From contig OX419762.1 of assembly GCA_948567375.1 (NCBI GenBank), positions 32,493,465-32,557,464 of the forward strand: DNA of 64,000 nucleotides, read 5' to 3'. The notes beneath the pieces are model-generated. The model saw only the letters and a program-made list of their open reading frames with translations. It was not told the origin of the DNA and ran no database searches. The DNA is from Lunularia cruciata (Eukaryota > Streptophyta > Marchantiopsida > Lunulariales > Lunulariaceae). Below, one piece after another: positions 25,500-37,827 of the stretch (the stretch's first letter is position 1; each line of letters starts with the position of its first letter). The translations under genes were made by a program, and so were the position numbers.

Positions 25500-26050
25500 C
25501 AAGTGGCCTCTCTACAAACCATACTTTTGCAATCCTCTCTTCACCGTTTGAACCACTCTCTCTGCTAAGCCATCTGCCTCAGGGTGATCTCGGGATGTAG
25601 TATGATGATTAATCAAAGCCTTGTCACACAAGACTTGAAACTCCTCCAAGAACTTTGTACCCTAATCAGTCAAAACCTCAGTTGGTGCACCAAAATGACT
25701 AAGAACTCGATCCAAGAATGAGTAAGTTGTCCCTTCACTAGACTTGTCAGGAAGTGCCACCAACTCAATCCACTTTGAGAAGTGCTCCACCATCACCAAA
25801 ACATACCAATGATGTCTCACAGTCAACAATAAAGGTCCAGCAAAGTCCAAACTCCAATGGTAACTTAATCCCATGATAGGTAATGGGTGTAACTATGGTG
25901 TAGGAGCATAGAATGATGTTCTAACTTGGTCACAAACCACACATCTGGCAACAAATTGCTGTACCTTGGTCTTCATACCGTGCCACCAGTAATGACTCTG
26001 GAGTAAGCTATATGTACGCTTGACTCCAAAATGTCCTAGCTCCTCATGAG
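25500..26050 (-). pseudogene. Family B integrase core (minus copy)
   Basis: The first catalytic Asp is in LDFAGPLL (codon near 25847), and the second in VLTD (25667-25665) just before a stop. The Glu is in PEADGLAERVVQ near 25570. The upstream CxxC of the zinc-binding domain (CDQVR) lies near 25930. The DDE triad is therefore still visible, although the frame is broken. The PHD finger follows about 600 bases downstream on the same strand. Confidence 0.75.
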
Positions 26051-26499
26051 CATGACGGACCAACTGTGGTTTGTGAGATGGAAGTGGTACTACTCACACT
26101 CTACCATCCTCCAATACACACAAAAGGTGTCTGCCCTCCACTCTGAATTGTCGGGCTTGTTGAAGAACACGGTCTCTCTCCTTGGCCCCAATTGTGCCAC
26201 CCACAACACCAGTGCAAAGATAGTCCATCACTTAGACATCATCATGAATGTCTCTCTGAACTATACCAATATCTTCACTCTTTGGATCTATGACCTCAAT
26301 AACTCCTCCTATATGCATTGAAAGATATACCACCAAAGCCTTTAAAAATATACATAGAAAGGCCGATGCATGCCAACCTGGCACCATCTCCTCATTTGCC
26401 TCACCATGCCAATGTGCTCCGGTCTGATCTTGATGGCTGGGATATGGGTTTCTATTCAACCCATCTGCATCATGGTTCACCACTCTAAGTCTATGAACA

Positions 26500-27243
26500 T
26501 CCATAGTGCAAGCTTCCCTGAAAGTTTATTAGACTCCATCAACCACTTCAGTGGTTGATGATCAGTGATGAGAGTGAAAGGGTTACCAAATAGATAACAT
26601 CAGAAATGTACTATTGCTCAAACTGCTACCAAGCACTCTCCCATACATGAACTATGATTTTGCCTCCGCTGAATTGTTGGAGCAACTAGCATAGGCCACT
26701 ACAAACTCCTTCCCCTCATCATCATGTTGGGTAAGCATTGCTCCAAGCCCCAACATACTCCAATTAGTATGAACTTGAAATGGTCATCCTTTGATCAATC
26801 TCCTCAAAATGGAAGCAGATGTCAACCTCTTCTTGAGCTCTACAAAAGCTCTCTCCTGCTCATCTCCCCAACACCACTCTTGTGTAAGCTTAGTCAACTT
26901 TGTCAAGGCCTTGGCAATGGCACTAAATCCTCTAACATAGCGGTGATAGAAGTTTTGCCAACCCAAGGACCCTACAAACTCCTTTCCCTCATCATCATGC
27001 TGGGTAAGCACTGCTCCAAGCCCCAACATACTCCAATTAGTATGAACCTGAAATGGTCATCCTTTGATCAATCTCCTCAAAATGGAAGCAGATGTCAACC
27101 TCTCCTTGAGCTCTACAAAAGCTCTCTCCTGCTCATCTCCCCAACACCACTCTTGTGTAAGCTTAGTCAACTTTGTCAAGGCCTTGGCAATGGCACTAAA
27201 TCCTCTAACATAGCGGTGATAGAAGTTTTGCCAACCCAAGGAA
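26500..27243 (-). pseudogene. Family B RNase H region with a 273-bp tandem duplication
   Basis: The minus strand encodes WGDEQERAFVELK, then an LGLGAVL stretch and DHQPLKWLME (near 26560), typical of the Ty3/gypsy RNase H domain. The stretch 26698-26970 is repeated at 26971-27243 with only a handful of differences, adding 91 codons. The plus-strand copy of the element lacks this duplication, so it arose after the copies separated. Confidence 0.75.
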
Positions 27244-27246
27244 TGC

Positions 27247-27920
27247 TCACACTCTGCTCACATTTGTAGGCCAAGGAATACGTGCAAAAGCCTGTGTGGT
27301 CTGCTGAACACCAAGTCCTTTGGGGTAGATAGTGTGACCCAAATACTCAACTTGCTTGTGGAAGAACCTACACTTCCCAGGATGTAATTTGAGTCCATGA
27401 GATCTCAACCTCTCAAACACCTCCAACAACTGTCTCTTATGCTCCTCCACAATAGTGCTATAGACGAAAATGTCATCAATATAGCACCGAGCAAAATCCA
27501 ATCCAGCTAGGATCCTATTTATGACCCTCTGGAACTCAACAAGAGCGTTCTTTGACCCAAATGGTAAGAACCTCCACTAACATAGCACATCCTTGCTATG
27601 AGGATCAATAGCCCAAAATATTGTCTTGGATTTATCCTCCTTCCTGATCGGCAATTGATGATATCTTGCTCAAAGATCCAAAGTATTGAAGACCTTTGCA
27701 TGCCCAATTGCATAAAAAATCTCCTCCGGTGTAGGCATGGCATATTGATCAGCCTTGGTCTATCAGTTGATAGGATGGTAATCTTGACACATCCACCTAT
27801 GTGTGTAGTTGCCATGCATATCTTTCTTGGCTGGCATCAATATTGCTTATGCATACTCTCCATGTGAAATCTCCACCAAACTAGCCTCAGAAAGGTCACT
27901 ACTCCGGCTCTGAATCAATG
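27247..27920 (-). pseudogene. Family B reverse transcriptase (minus copy)
   Basis: The minus strand carries an MCQDYHPIN stretch (near 27790), LPFG near 27560, and the active-site box YIDDI at 27483-27472 in a CYIDDIFVYS context. LRSHGLKLHPGKCRFF and a YLGH element follow. The order is that of Ty3/gypsy RT. Stops interrupt it in the N-terminal half. Confidence 0.85.
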
Positions 27921-28479
27921 TCCTCTCCATCTCACTATATCAATAAGGACATTGGAAAATTGGTGTATTGCTAGTCAGCTCAATCCATATACCAGGTCCC
28001 TTCAGAGCACCCAAATCCTTCTAACTGATGGCAAAACAACTCGTGTGGCTACTCAAGAACCTCCAAACCCTCCGTCTTTCCTCCCTTGTAAGCTTGGGTC
28101 CAAGATCTGGCTCCCAAGTATCCTCTGTAACTATAGTAGGAGTAGAAGATGTATTGATTGGTTGCTACATTGTGCCCTTAAGAGCAATAGTGTCATGCTC
28201 CCGACCACTAGAGGTCCTAACCTTTGTGTGAAAAACTCCCTCTACTTTGGCTGCAAGCTCCACACGTGCTCTAGCTACATCTCAAATGGACCAAAGGTGT
28301 AATCCAAGTAGCCCACGCTCACCTAGATGGACTCCAAGTAGACCATTATCCCTAATAGTTACTGGTTGTGTCCCAAGAATACCATGTCCACTCGGTCCAT
28401 CACCCCCAACATGTGCCTGAATTGTCTAAATAGGCACAAGGCTCACAAGTGTCCGAGTGGTGATGCCTATCAAGAGCAT

Positions 28480-29660
28480 CATATGCTGCTCTGCCAAGCC
28501 AAGGCTCATAATCCAAGTCAAACAGTTCAGGTCCATAGCCTGACCTAGCACTTTTTGCTTGGATGCCTCTTACATTGCTAGAACAGCGGTAATACTGGTG
28601 CAAAAATCCGTTGCTCGCTCTCCCTCATCAGCATTGGGCTCCACCAATTGCTGTAATTGTGAGTCCCAAACAAGTCTAGGTCCTCCCTCTCAAAAAGCAT
28701 GAGAGCTTGGGACACTCATGAATGTGGTAAATGCGGCTTTAGGTTGTCCAACTAGGTTCACCACTTCCATAGGTGACCTAACAACCACTACCATTGTTTG
28801 AGACTGACGCCCAACATCCAAGATATCATCAACAAGGATGTGGTCAAGTCGCTGAATCCCATCATAAGCACACTGTAAAACCTCTCTGGGTAAGAGGTTC
28901 ATCCACCAAAGACAAAGACAATGAGTCCGTGATCCCACTCTGGCTGCATCTGACAATACAATAGGTCCCATCCAAGAATGGACCTGATATTTACTCGCCA
29001 CCACTCTGGTGCAAGAATCACCCATCAAAGGAACATTCTCCAAAAGGTAAGCTGGAGAAACAAATTGATGAACTTGGAGATGTAATAATATCCGTAACAT
29101 CTCCCAAAACACACCAAAAGAAGGATCTTGACGACCCAAACCTCTACCAACACTTTATGTCCTTGACATGGTCATCCAGAAATCACCAAGTGAATAGGCC
29201 CATGTCTCTCCAGATCATGCACTCCCAGTAAGGAAATGTCTGCAGGTAGGGCCTTTTGGTAACCTCTGTCTGTTGACATTGGTAATAACTCTGGATACCA
29301 ATAGGCCAAGTGTGCCACGTGATGTAGAGAGACTCGCCTAGTAGTCTCATCTCTCTCTACATACAAGTACCTTTGTATTCATATACTTGCCTGTAATATC
29401 GTAGCTAGTCTGGTGCTAATCCCACCAAACAACTCCAATAGACATATTCTCTCTATTGGATAGTGCCAAGCAGTGAGTGTGGTATCCAAAGGTGTCAAAG
29501 TAATCAACTCTAGAGGCTCATCTTCACACTCATCTCTTAATTGTAACAAAGTGGAGCCTGTTGCACCAACTGATCTGCATGTTACTGCAATGCCTCCTCT
29601 AAACTCCACAATGGAACATCCAAGGTGAATAGAACAATCCCACTTGTACTCCAAGTCTGA
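28480..29660 (-). pseudogene. Cytosine-C5 DNA methyltransferase domain inside family B (minus copy)
   Basis: Minus-strand frames show the methyltransferase motifs in canonical order. Motif I is ICLLELFGGIS (29447-29415), the SAM-binding loop. A VERDE acidic element follows. Motif IV is PCQG at 29171-29160, with the catalytic Cys codon at 29168-29166. Motif VI is LLENVP, with ENV at 29040-29032. Next come an ARVGSRTHCLCLWW element (motif VIII-like) and a C-terminal QAMDLNCLTW stretch near 28510 (motif X region). The Trp codon just before PCQ is now TGA (29174-29172), another stop lies near 29380, and a one-base loss follows motif IV. It lies between protease and RT of the same element. The expected activity was 5-methylcytosine transfer to DNA; this copy is dead. 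Confidence 0.87.
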
Positions 29661-29699
29661 GTGATCTCCTCTGGTACTGGAGTATTCTCTGCATGGGCG

Positions 29700-30400
29700 T
29701 TCCCCTCCAACAAGTCACCAGGCCAAGTAGTTGCACCATTGAAAGTTAAAATTGATGTTGCCATGGTCTCGGATTGTAGTGAGCCAAGACTACCACTACT
29801 AAAGTGTGCAGGTAGGCAACATACCCGTCCTTCATCAGACTGCCACCTTGGTCTAAAGAGGGTTGTCTCCTCCCAATAGTCAATGCTGAAACCCATGAGG
29901 TATAATACTACTCCTCCAACTAGCACATCATATGACTCAGCTATTGTCGCAATAGCCTAAGCTCTCACCACTGAGCTATTAGTCAAATGACCAGGCTGAA
30001 CCTAGACAACAAGCTCCTCACGTGTGATGTAATGTGTCAAACCACCACCTAGAGATGTTTGGATCTGAAATGGACACCTCTCCACATTGGTCTTTTGTAA
30101 CTCCATATCGACAATTACAGCCTTCCCCAACATAAGGGGTTGCGCACCAAAGTCTAACAAGACTCTTTATGGTGTATAGACCTTCCGTGAAGGTCTCACC
30201 AAATGGAAAATCTCTCTTTGATTATCCAATAGGACAACACCAGGTGTGAACTGTGCTCTCTCAAAGGCCGGTCTAGCTGGCAACTCCTCTAGTCTAGCCG
30301 TTGTTGCCTGCCATAAACCACTGGTTGTTGAACGGACCCCATGCTCCTCAACCAAGTCAGCTCCACTACCAACCACCTATCCTATAGTAGGAACCGCATC
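29700..30400 (-). pseudogene. Family B aspartic protease region (minus copy)
   Basis: The minus strand encodes LLDFGAQPLMLG with the DFG codons at 30154-30146, in the place of the retroviral-type D-[ST]-G active site. Upstream is a WQATTARLEELPARPAF stretch (30376-30167). Downstream, a frame at 29926-29582 leads towards the methyltransferase. Phe in place of Ser/Thr would abolish or alter catalysis. Confidence 0.6.
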
Positions 30401-30555
30401 ATCTCTACTCTCACAAAGTGTGGCAGCCAACCAAAACACTGGGTTGGGTTAACTCCCAATGTAAATATATCACTGGCCAAAAACAAAGGACACCGCATAA
30501 TCAATTGAGCCGCCCCCAACATCATGATAGACTCAATTTGTGTAGTAGTAGGTAG

Positions 30556-32220
30556 CTAACTAGCAAGTAGTCCATCATGCACACCATCACCACCTACCAC
30601 ACCTGCACTAGGACGTCTAGGAACCATGGATGTCATCTGCAATGCTTCAGATAATGTGAAAGACTGGGGAAGTTTGACCTGTCTCCCAACCTCTCCTCTC
30701 TGTGGGTCCAACTCCATAGACGCTCCTCTAGGCTCTGGAGCACATACTACACTCCTTGTCACTATAGATGCATCCACTTGTGTTGCTCCGCACATGAAGT
30801 CCAAAGCATCTCTATCATCAACATATGAGGTGGAAGCCTTGTCACCTGATCTCCTCTGAGCAATAGCCATACTAGCCAATCTTTGGTCCAACTGCTCAAT
30901 CCGAGTAGCCATAGTTGTATTAGAAGAAAGGGCCGATACTGCACCCCTACTAGGTACAGATCCTCTACCACCACCTCTACCACCTTGTCCTCCATGAATT
31001 GGAGCTCCTCTACTGCTTGCCATAGCAGCCCTACCACTCCTTAACTCCAAGTGTAGGTCAAAACACCGGTCACTAGTTTGACCAAATCCATGGCAATGCT
31101 CACACTACCTTTGTGCTGGCTGTTATGCATCCAAGGTAATAGGTCCATTGCCCTGAGTGCACTCTTTCAGATGGTGAGGTACACCACAAGTTCAACAAGC
31201 AACACCACCACTCATTAGTTGTTGTTGACCCAAAAATGAAGGTAAGGGTCTAACTCCACTAGGCCCTCCACTCGCTCCATAGGATCAAGGTTGTCCATCT
31301 TGTCCTCAAAAACCAACTGGGCATGGTGCACTCTAGAAGAAGTCACAGCCATGGATGAGGTCTCCCTACCAAATCAAGATGTCACCACTCTCTCCTCCAC
31401 CATGTTGAGCTCACTACGCTCAACCAAACCAAAGACCACTGCCAAAGTAGCCTGTAACAACGTAGCCTCACGAACTCTACGTCGCAACTCCCTATCTAGT
31501 ATCCCATACCAAAACTAGATTGCATGGGCCTCAGTAACTCCTTGAGTGAAACTGATCAGCTGCCTTATGCAAGTGTATGCCTTGCGTAGGCTCTCTCCAA
31601 CTTTCCGCTTGAACTTTTGCAAGCTCCTCAACTTGTCAGTCCGTACTTCCTGGTAGTTTTGCTTCAAACATAAGAAGAACTCCACCATGGGGTTAAACCC
31701 CGGGACCACACCACCTCCTATAGCGGTACCTCTACTTGTAGGAGCACTATCTCCAGCTAGTGCACCTCCACTAACACTACTCAAGCTAGAACTCGTTGGT
31801 ATAGTCAATCTATTCCTGGCCACTGAACATGAAGTGATAGAGACATAGTTTGGAGACCAATACTGTCTCTATCACTTGATCTCCTCCAAATGAGCTCTCC
31901 TAAACTCATGGTAGTCATCCATTGGCGGACTCTCTAGACGCTAAAACAACCCTTCCATGCCATGAAGGATGTAAACAAAGTCGTGTTTTGCATTTGCTAC
32001 AGATCATACCAACTATCAAACTCCTGGATGAAGTCATCCAACTCAATGATACCCATTGTACCAAAGTAACACCTAGGGCCTTTGGAGGCCCCATAAGTCT
32101 TTTCCATGTCCGACAACAATAGTGCAAACACACCAAGTGCACTCTCAACTGAATCAACTCTTGTATCAAACTCCAACTCAAAGTCAATCTCCTCCCTCAT
32201 TGGGACACGAGGTACAGGTT
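30556..32220 (-). pseudogene. Family B gag, zinc knuckle and RGG-rich segment (minus copy)
   Basis: The N-terminal frame 32200-31997 is acidic (EEIDFELEFDTR, DDFIQEF). The central gag core 31823-31515 has FNPMVEFFLCLKQNYQEV, then DKLRSLQKFKRKVGESL, resembling the capsid-like region of Ty3/gypsy Gag. Near 31180 a CGVPHHLKEC stretch with a preceding Cys is a variant zinc knuckle. The frame 31050-30556 begins MELRSGRAAM and contains a GGQGGRGGGRG run, which suggests RNA binding. The segment is interrupted by several stops. Confidence 0.6.
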
Positions 32221-33679
32221 GATACCGAGTACCACTCCAAGTAAACCCATTGCGTATTGCAAGGCTATCTCCTCAAGATTCTCCAAAGAACTCCATCATG
32301 ACAAAGTATCCGCAACCACAAATTGCAACAGCAAACCGGAACCACAAATTGCAACCGCAAGTAGCAAACCAAGTGCCAACACCACCAAGTGTCAACACCA
32401 ACTAAGCACCACCCACTAATGTTACTCTAACCAAGATAACTACACTAGGGGAAATGGTAACCTGTAACCTGCCATCACAACATGCACTCTCACGGTCTGC
32501 AAGTAATCACTTCTTGCCTCACCGGAGAGAAATAAAGGTAGTCTGATTGGTCATCACTCTAGTCTCACTATTGAGAGCACACCAAAGCACCAACACTCAA
32601 AAGGCAAGGCACCTCACACAAACATGGTGCACAAAGAGGAAGTAGAGGATGGAGGGGGTCCAATCACAAGAAATCTAAACAAAAACCCTCCATCTCATAA
32701 AACAACACGGGACTGACTTTGCAACCATTTGGCACTTGACATAAGAGAAGTTTGTATCTAAGTCCTAAGCTACCCGGATCACCAAGAATGGGATCAAACT
32801 GTCTCTCCTAGCCAAAGCTACCAGTGTATAGATAATAATGGCATAGTCAATAGGACAACAAGTGAGGGTGGGCCAGTTGGCTAGGGCACTAGTCTAGGAA
32901 CAAGAGATCTAGGGATCAAACCATATTGCGCACAATCTAGCAAGAAAGGTAGATTTTGCCAACCAATGATCAAGATCTACTCTAAACTAGCTAGCCTCAC
33001 GCCAACAAGCTAACTTGCTGGCCCTTCTAGGCCTTCCTAACCTCTCATAGCCCACAGCCATATGCCTCAAAGCCTCTAAACACCAAAATTCAGCAAAATG
33101 AGGCTTTTCTTCTTGCCACTTTGAACCTCCTCCAAAATTTGGCAAAACTCCTCTAAACTTATGAAAGTCCTCCAAACTAGTAAAACTCCTCCAAATCTGG
33201 CCAAATAGTGAAACTCCTCCAAATTTGGCCAAAATCTGACATAAAATCCAGCCAAAATCTGACGTAAAATCTGACATAAACCCTAAAGTTGGCTGACCGC
33301 CAAATCCTCCGCTAACTCTTCACTTGAGCCAAATTGAAAACACAGGTTTCTCCAAATCACAAATTCATGAGAATAGCTTCCCAACTCCACCTTCAATTTT
33401 ACTTTCTGAGCCCCTCACAACAAAATGGTCTTGCCTTCACCTCTTGAGCTCAAAATCACAACCAGTGCTCCAAATTTGCTCCTTTTGTGCTTAAAAATTG
33501 GCTAGCCCTTCAGCACACCGTCTGCCTTACTACCTACCAAATCTCCATCAAACAATGAGCTTCTGCATACCAAGGAAAAACTGAACTTCAATCGAGCTAC
33601 CAACAATCCATTGAGCTTGGAGATACCACCAACACTCAAAGTTCCTAAACTTGATTTCCCTCTGATTTCATTTCTTTGA
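32221..33679 (-). other. Family B leader between 5' LTR and gag (minus copy)
   Basis: No long frame is conserved between the two copies here. The stretch 33110-33290 is a patchwork of short repeats of CCAAATTTGGCCAAAATCTGAC type, mirrored at 34220-34510 in the plus copy. A primer-binding site after GATTACA could not be matched to a tRNA I recognise. Confidence 0.5.
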
Positions 33680-34136
33680 TGTAATCGGATTGTTTACCAC
33701 TCTCAATTCAACTCAATTTAGATCAGTACTTGATCTATCACTCTATAAACTGCCAAAAATTGAGCACTGATTACAATCAAACCACACCCACTCTAGCTAA
33801 GAGAATCCATGTGACGCTCCCCAACCTCTGTCCACTATAGCCAGGAACTCAAAGACTCAACATTAGAGAAGTGAGCTCTCTAGAGCTGCACTTCAAAAGT
33901 ATACCCCTTGGACTTGAGCTAGGTCTGAAACCCTAATGGTCCTGCTAATGGCACCCTTGACGGTGCAAACTGTGCAAAGTGATGGTGGGCCCCACCGTGA
34001 AGTCAATACCCTGAATACAAAATCTGACCGTTGGAAAGTAGTCTTTGAGAAACTACCAAAATAACTCTAACTACTATCACTGGAACTCTAGTGTCCAAGA
34101 AATCTAGATGCGACACTACAAATGGTGTGATAGAGT
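33680..34136 (-). repeat. Family B 5' LTR, truncated, at the centre of the inverted pair
   Basis: On the minus strand it ends ...GATTACA at 33680 and matches 22158-22711, but it lacks the first 110 or so bases of the LTR. At 34136/34137 it passes directly into leader sequence of the plus-strand copy, which has no 5' LTR of its own. Confidence 0.8.
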
Positions 34137-35344
34137 CAAAAAGTGGAATTGAAGGTGGAGTTGGGAACCCATCCTTGTGGATTTGTGATTTGGAGAAACC
34201 TTTCATTTCAATTTGGCTCAAATGAAGAGTTAGTAGAGGATTTGGGGATTAGCCAAATTGAGGGATTTATGTTAGATTTATGTCAGATTTTGGCTGAAGT
34301 TTATGTCAGATTTTTGGCTTGAGTTGGAGAATTTTGCCAAATTTGCAGGAGTTTTGCTAGATTTGGAGAAGGTTCAAGGTGGCAAGAAGAAAGGCCTGAT
34401 TTGGCTGAATTTTGGCATCAAATGTTTGGCTTAAGTTGGAGAATTTTGCCTGATTTAGAAGAGTTTTGCTAGATTTGGAGAGGGCAATAAAGTTGCAATG
34501 AGAAAGACCTCATTTGGGCATTTAGATGCTTCAAGGCATAGGTTTGTGGGCCATGAAGGCCTAGAAGGGCCATCTTGCTAGTGTGAGGCTAGCTAGTTTA
34601 GAGTAGATTTTAATCATTGTTTGGAAAAATCTACATATATGACTAGATTGTGTGCAATAAGGTTTGACCCCTAGATCTTTAGTTCCTAGACTTGTGCCCC
34701 AGCCAACTGGTCCATCCTCACTTGTTGTCCTAGTGATTATTCCACTATTATTTATAAACATATAGTTTCAGCTAGGAGAGATAATTTGATTCCATTCTTG
34801 GTGATCCTAGTAGCTTAAGAAGTAGATAACTCATATTATGTCAAATATCAAATGGTGACAGAGTTAATCCAATGTTGATTTATGAGATGGAGTGTTTTCA
34901 TTTAGATTTCTTGTGATTGGAGCTCCTCCATTCTCTACTTCCTATTTGTGTACCATGTTTGTGTGAGGTGCCCTAACTTTAGAGTGTTGGTGCTCTAGTG
35001 TGCTCTTGGTAGTGAGATTGGAGTGATGACCAATTAGACTACTTATGTTTCTCTTCGACAAGGCAAGAACTCATGAGCTATAGATTGTGAGAGTGCATGT
35101 TGTGATGGCAAGTTATAGGTTTTCTTTCCTCTTGTATAATTATCATAGTTAGAGCTACATTATTTAGTGACATTTAGTTGGTATTGTTGGCACTTGGTAG
35201 GGTACTTGCGGTGGTTATAGTTGCGGGTTGCAATTCTTGGTTACTTTGTTATGATGGAGTTCTTTGCGGATTGCAAAAGAGAAAGCATTGCAATATGCAA
35301 TGGGTTTACTCAAAGTGGCGCTGGGTATCAGCTTGTACCTTAGG

Positions 35345-36400
35345 TTCTAGTGAGAGAGGAGATTGACTTTGAGTTAGAGTTTGACACAAGAGTTGATCCA
35401 ATTGGGAGTGCACTGGATGTGTCCGTATCATTATTATGGGACATGGATGAGATTCATGGGGCCTCCAAATGTCCTGAGTATTACTTTGGTATGGTGTTTA
35501 TCACTAATTTGGATGACTTCATCCAAGAGTTTGATTGTTGTTATGATTTGTAGTAGATGTAGAACCCAACTTTGTTCACACCCTTCATGGTATGGAAAAG
35601 GTTATTTCAGCATTTGGAGAGTTTGCTGATGGACAACTGCCATGAGTTCAAGGGAGATTACTTGGAGGGGATTGAGCTATGGAGGCAATATTGGTCTCCA
35701 AACTATGTCTCCATCACTTCAAGCTCTAGTTTTAGGGGTAGATTGGTTGTATCAATGAGTTCTAACTCTAGTAGCATTGGTGGATCTCTTGGAGATGGTG
35801 CTACTATGAATGGCGGTACTACTATAGAAGGTGGTGTAGTATTAGGGTTTAACCCCATGGTGGAGTTCTTCTAGTGTTTGAGGTAGAACTACCAGGGAGT
35901 GCAGACCGACAAGCTGAGGAGCTTGCAAGAGTTCCAGTAGAAGGCTAGAGAGAGCCTACACAAAGCATGCACTTGCATGAGATGGCTGATAAGTTTTACC
36001 TAGGGAGTTACTAAGGCTTAGGCAGTCCAGTTTTGGTATGGGATATTGGACAAGGAGTTGCAATGTAGAGTTCATGATGCTACACTTCTACAAGCTACTT
36101 TGCCTACTTTGGTAGTGGTCTTTGGTTTGGCTAAGTGTATTGAGCTCAACATGGTGGAGGAGAGAGTAGTGACATTTGGATTTGGTAGGAAGACCTCATC
36201 CATAGCTATTATGTCTTCCAAAGTGTAGCAAAGTTTGCCTTGCCATGCCATGTTGGTTTCCAAGGACAAGGTGGAGAGCCTAGATCCTCTAGAGTGAGTG
36301 GAAGGCCTAGTGTGGCCAGACCCTTACTTTCATTTTTGGTTCAACAACAACTAATGAGAGGTGATGTTGCTTTTTGGACTTGTGGTGGACCTCACCACAG
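35345..36400 (+). pseudogene. Family B gag (plus copy)
   Basis: The acidic N-terminus (REEIDFELEFDTR) and the FNPMVEFF ... DKLRSLQEFQ ... GVTKA core match the minus copy. A QFWYGILDKEL segment follows at 36030-36060. Near 36375 FWTCGGPHH is what remains of the zinc knuckle. Stops lie at about 35551 and 35871 and further on. Confidence 0.6.
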
Positions 36401-36504
36401 GAGAGAGTGAATTAATGGTAGTGGAACTAATACCTCTGGTGCATCACAACCAACATAGAGAAAGTGTGAGAATTGTCATAGATTTGGTCACACCAGTGAC
36501 CAAT

Positions 36505-37242
36505 TGTAATACCAAGGGTTACCCATATGATTTAGATGTGAAATTTGGTTTGGTAACATCAGGAATGATGTTATACATGGTGGTAAAAATAGATCAGATA
36601 GAAGTAACACCAAAAGAGTACTTCTACTAATAGGGCAGAAACTGAAATAGACTTGAGAACCTTAGAACCAATAGCTAGACATATGATTTAAAGGTGAGAA
36701 TTGGTTTGGTAACATCTGGAAGGATGTTACACATGATGGACTAAACAGATCAGAAAGAGGTATCACCAAAAGGGGACTTCTACTAATAGAGTAGGAACCG
36801 AAATATGCCTAAAATCTTTGAAGGCAATTTCGGAGGCCTAAACGGATGAATTAGGCCTCAAAAATGTGCAGATTCCCCCCCTCCCGACAGAGGAAAGGCA
36901 TGCCTTCCCTCCCCCCAACTTTGTCTTGTCAAGAGCTTTCCAACGGTACCTTACGTGATTCTGAGATTCCTACAAGAAGATTCCCTAAAAGGTTCCCTCT
37001 GGTCAAAGCTTGTTTGACCAACCAGATAGGACCTAGACCAGACAGGTCACCCATCCAAGTAAGTAATCCAAGGGTGGAGCTTGCTGAAATGTCACCTATC
37101 TGTGTCCCTAATCCTATGGTGGAGCTTCCTTGGAGGAGATCCTCTTTGTCTATATAATAAAGAGAAGGTGCTCCCTTGGGGCATTGAATGTTTGAGAGTG
37201 CAATCTGTGTTTTCTCTCTTCTCTTGTACTTGGAGTATTACA
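36505..37242 (+). repeat. Element A 5' LTR
   Basis: It begins TGTAATACCAAGG and ends GAGTATTACA. A TATA box TATATAA lies at 37151-37157. The U3 holds two diverged 156-bp tandem units starting at 36524 and 36680, each with a TTGGTTTGGTAACATC core. Confidence 0.93.
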
Positions 37243-37243
37243 A

Positions 37244-37255
37244 TGGTATCAGAGC
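37244..37255 (+). other. Element A primer-binding site (initiator Met tRNA)
   Basis: TGGTATCAGAGC starts two bases after the 5' LTR. It matches the canonical plant retrotransposon primer site complementary to the 3' end of initiator methionine tRNA. Confidence 0.93.
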
Positions 37256-37382
37256 GAGTGTTCTAGTCCAAGAGAGTGGATCACCCCTCTTGGAATAGCA
37301 CGAACTACTGAAACTGAGTAATGTTAGGTGGAGGACATAGAGTAATTGTTAGACTTAGGAAGGACTTTAGAGAGCGGGTAGG

Positions 37383-37812
37383 ATGGATGCACCGGGGGGA
37401 CAATTTCCCGCACCTAGCTTTCCATTCTCAAACCCATTCCACATCAAGGTTATGTATATCTAGCATGAGCAAATGAGGGTATCGCTAGTTTATCACTTCG
37501 GTGCAGAATTCATGGACAGAGTGATGAACTCACCAAACCTGGTGATTCTACCTATGGTGATATATGACAGAGAGTGGGATTTGACGATCTACATTCTATT
37601 ATGATAATATGGATATGAATGTCCCAAATCCCCTCCCTTTCAACACTCAAGTAGAAATCCGTTATGTAGTGAGGCCGAAAGTGATGTTTAGAGATTTTGT
37701 GGTTAGGAATTTTGGTGAGGAGTATTATCAACGAGTGATAGCTTCTGAGGTCTCAATGGTAGTTCCGATAGTTTGTGCGCCTTCTAGAGTGATTATATTG
37801 ACTCTGTATTGA
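37383..37812 (+). pseudogene. Extra upstream frame before element A gag
   Basis: From an ATG at 37383 the frames encode a segment starting MDAPGGQFPAPSFPF, with FHIKVMYI then a stop, and later RFDREWDL-type and RYVVRPKVMFRDFV elements, ending at 37812. It precedes the gag start (37846) and does not resemble Gag, protease or pol. It contains stops and at least one frame change. I do not recognise it. Confidence 0.35.
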
Positions 37813-37827
37813 AGTAGACGTTAGCAA

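Larger units (their letters stand above)
22158..34136 (-). mobile_element. Family B retrotransposon, minus-strand copy
   Basis: A Ty3/gypsy element of about 10 kb once the family C insert (22761-24686) is removed. Its minus-strand order is LTR (34136-33680, truncated at its start), leader, gag, zinc knuckle, RGG-rich spacer, protease, DNA methyltransferase, RT, RNase H, integrase, PHD finger, purine tract (near 22712-22735), LTR (22711-22158). Every ORF is interrupted. The plus-strand copy at 34137-49850 has the same order, which shows that the two extra domains belong to the family and are not chance neighbours. Confidence 0.88.

Noticed and set aside
26724..27269. A 181-residue plus-strand ORF with two near-identical halves
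   Set aside because: It is the antisense shadow of the duplicated RNase H segment of family B and has no features of its own.
28480..29660. The methyltransferase as a host gene (MET1, CMT or DRM type) lying between transposons
   Set aside because: Both inverted copies have it at the same place between protease and RT, in the same strand as pol, and no host-type regulatory domains flank it.
37244..37255. Short tRNA-like matches (also 52432-52449 and 60216-60227) as tRNA gene fragments
   Set aside because: Each lies directly after an LTR and equals only the complement of a tRNA 3' end, which is a primer-binding site.
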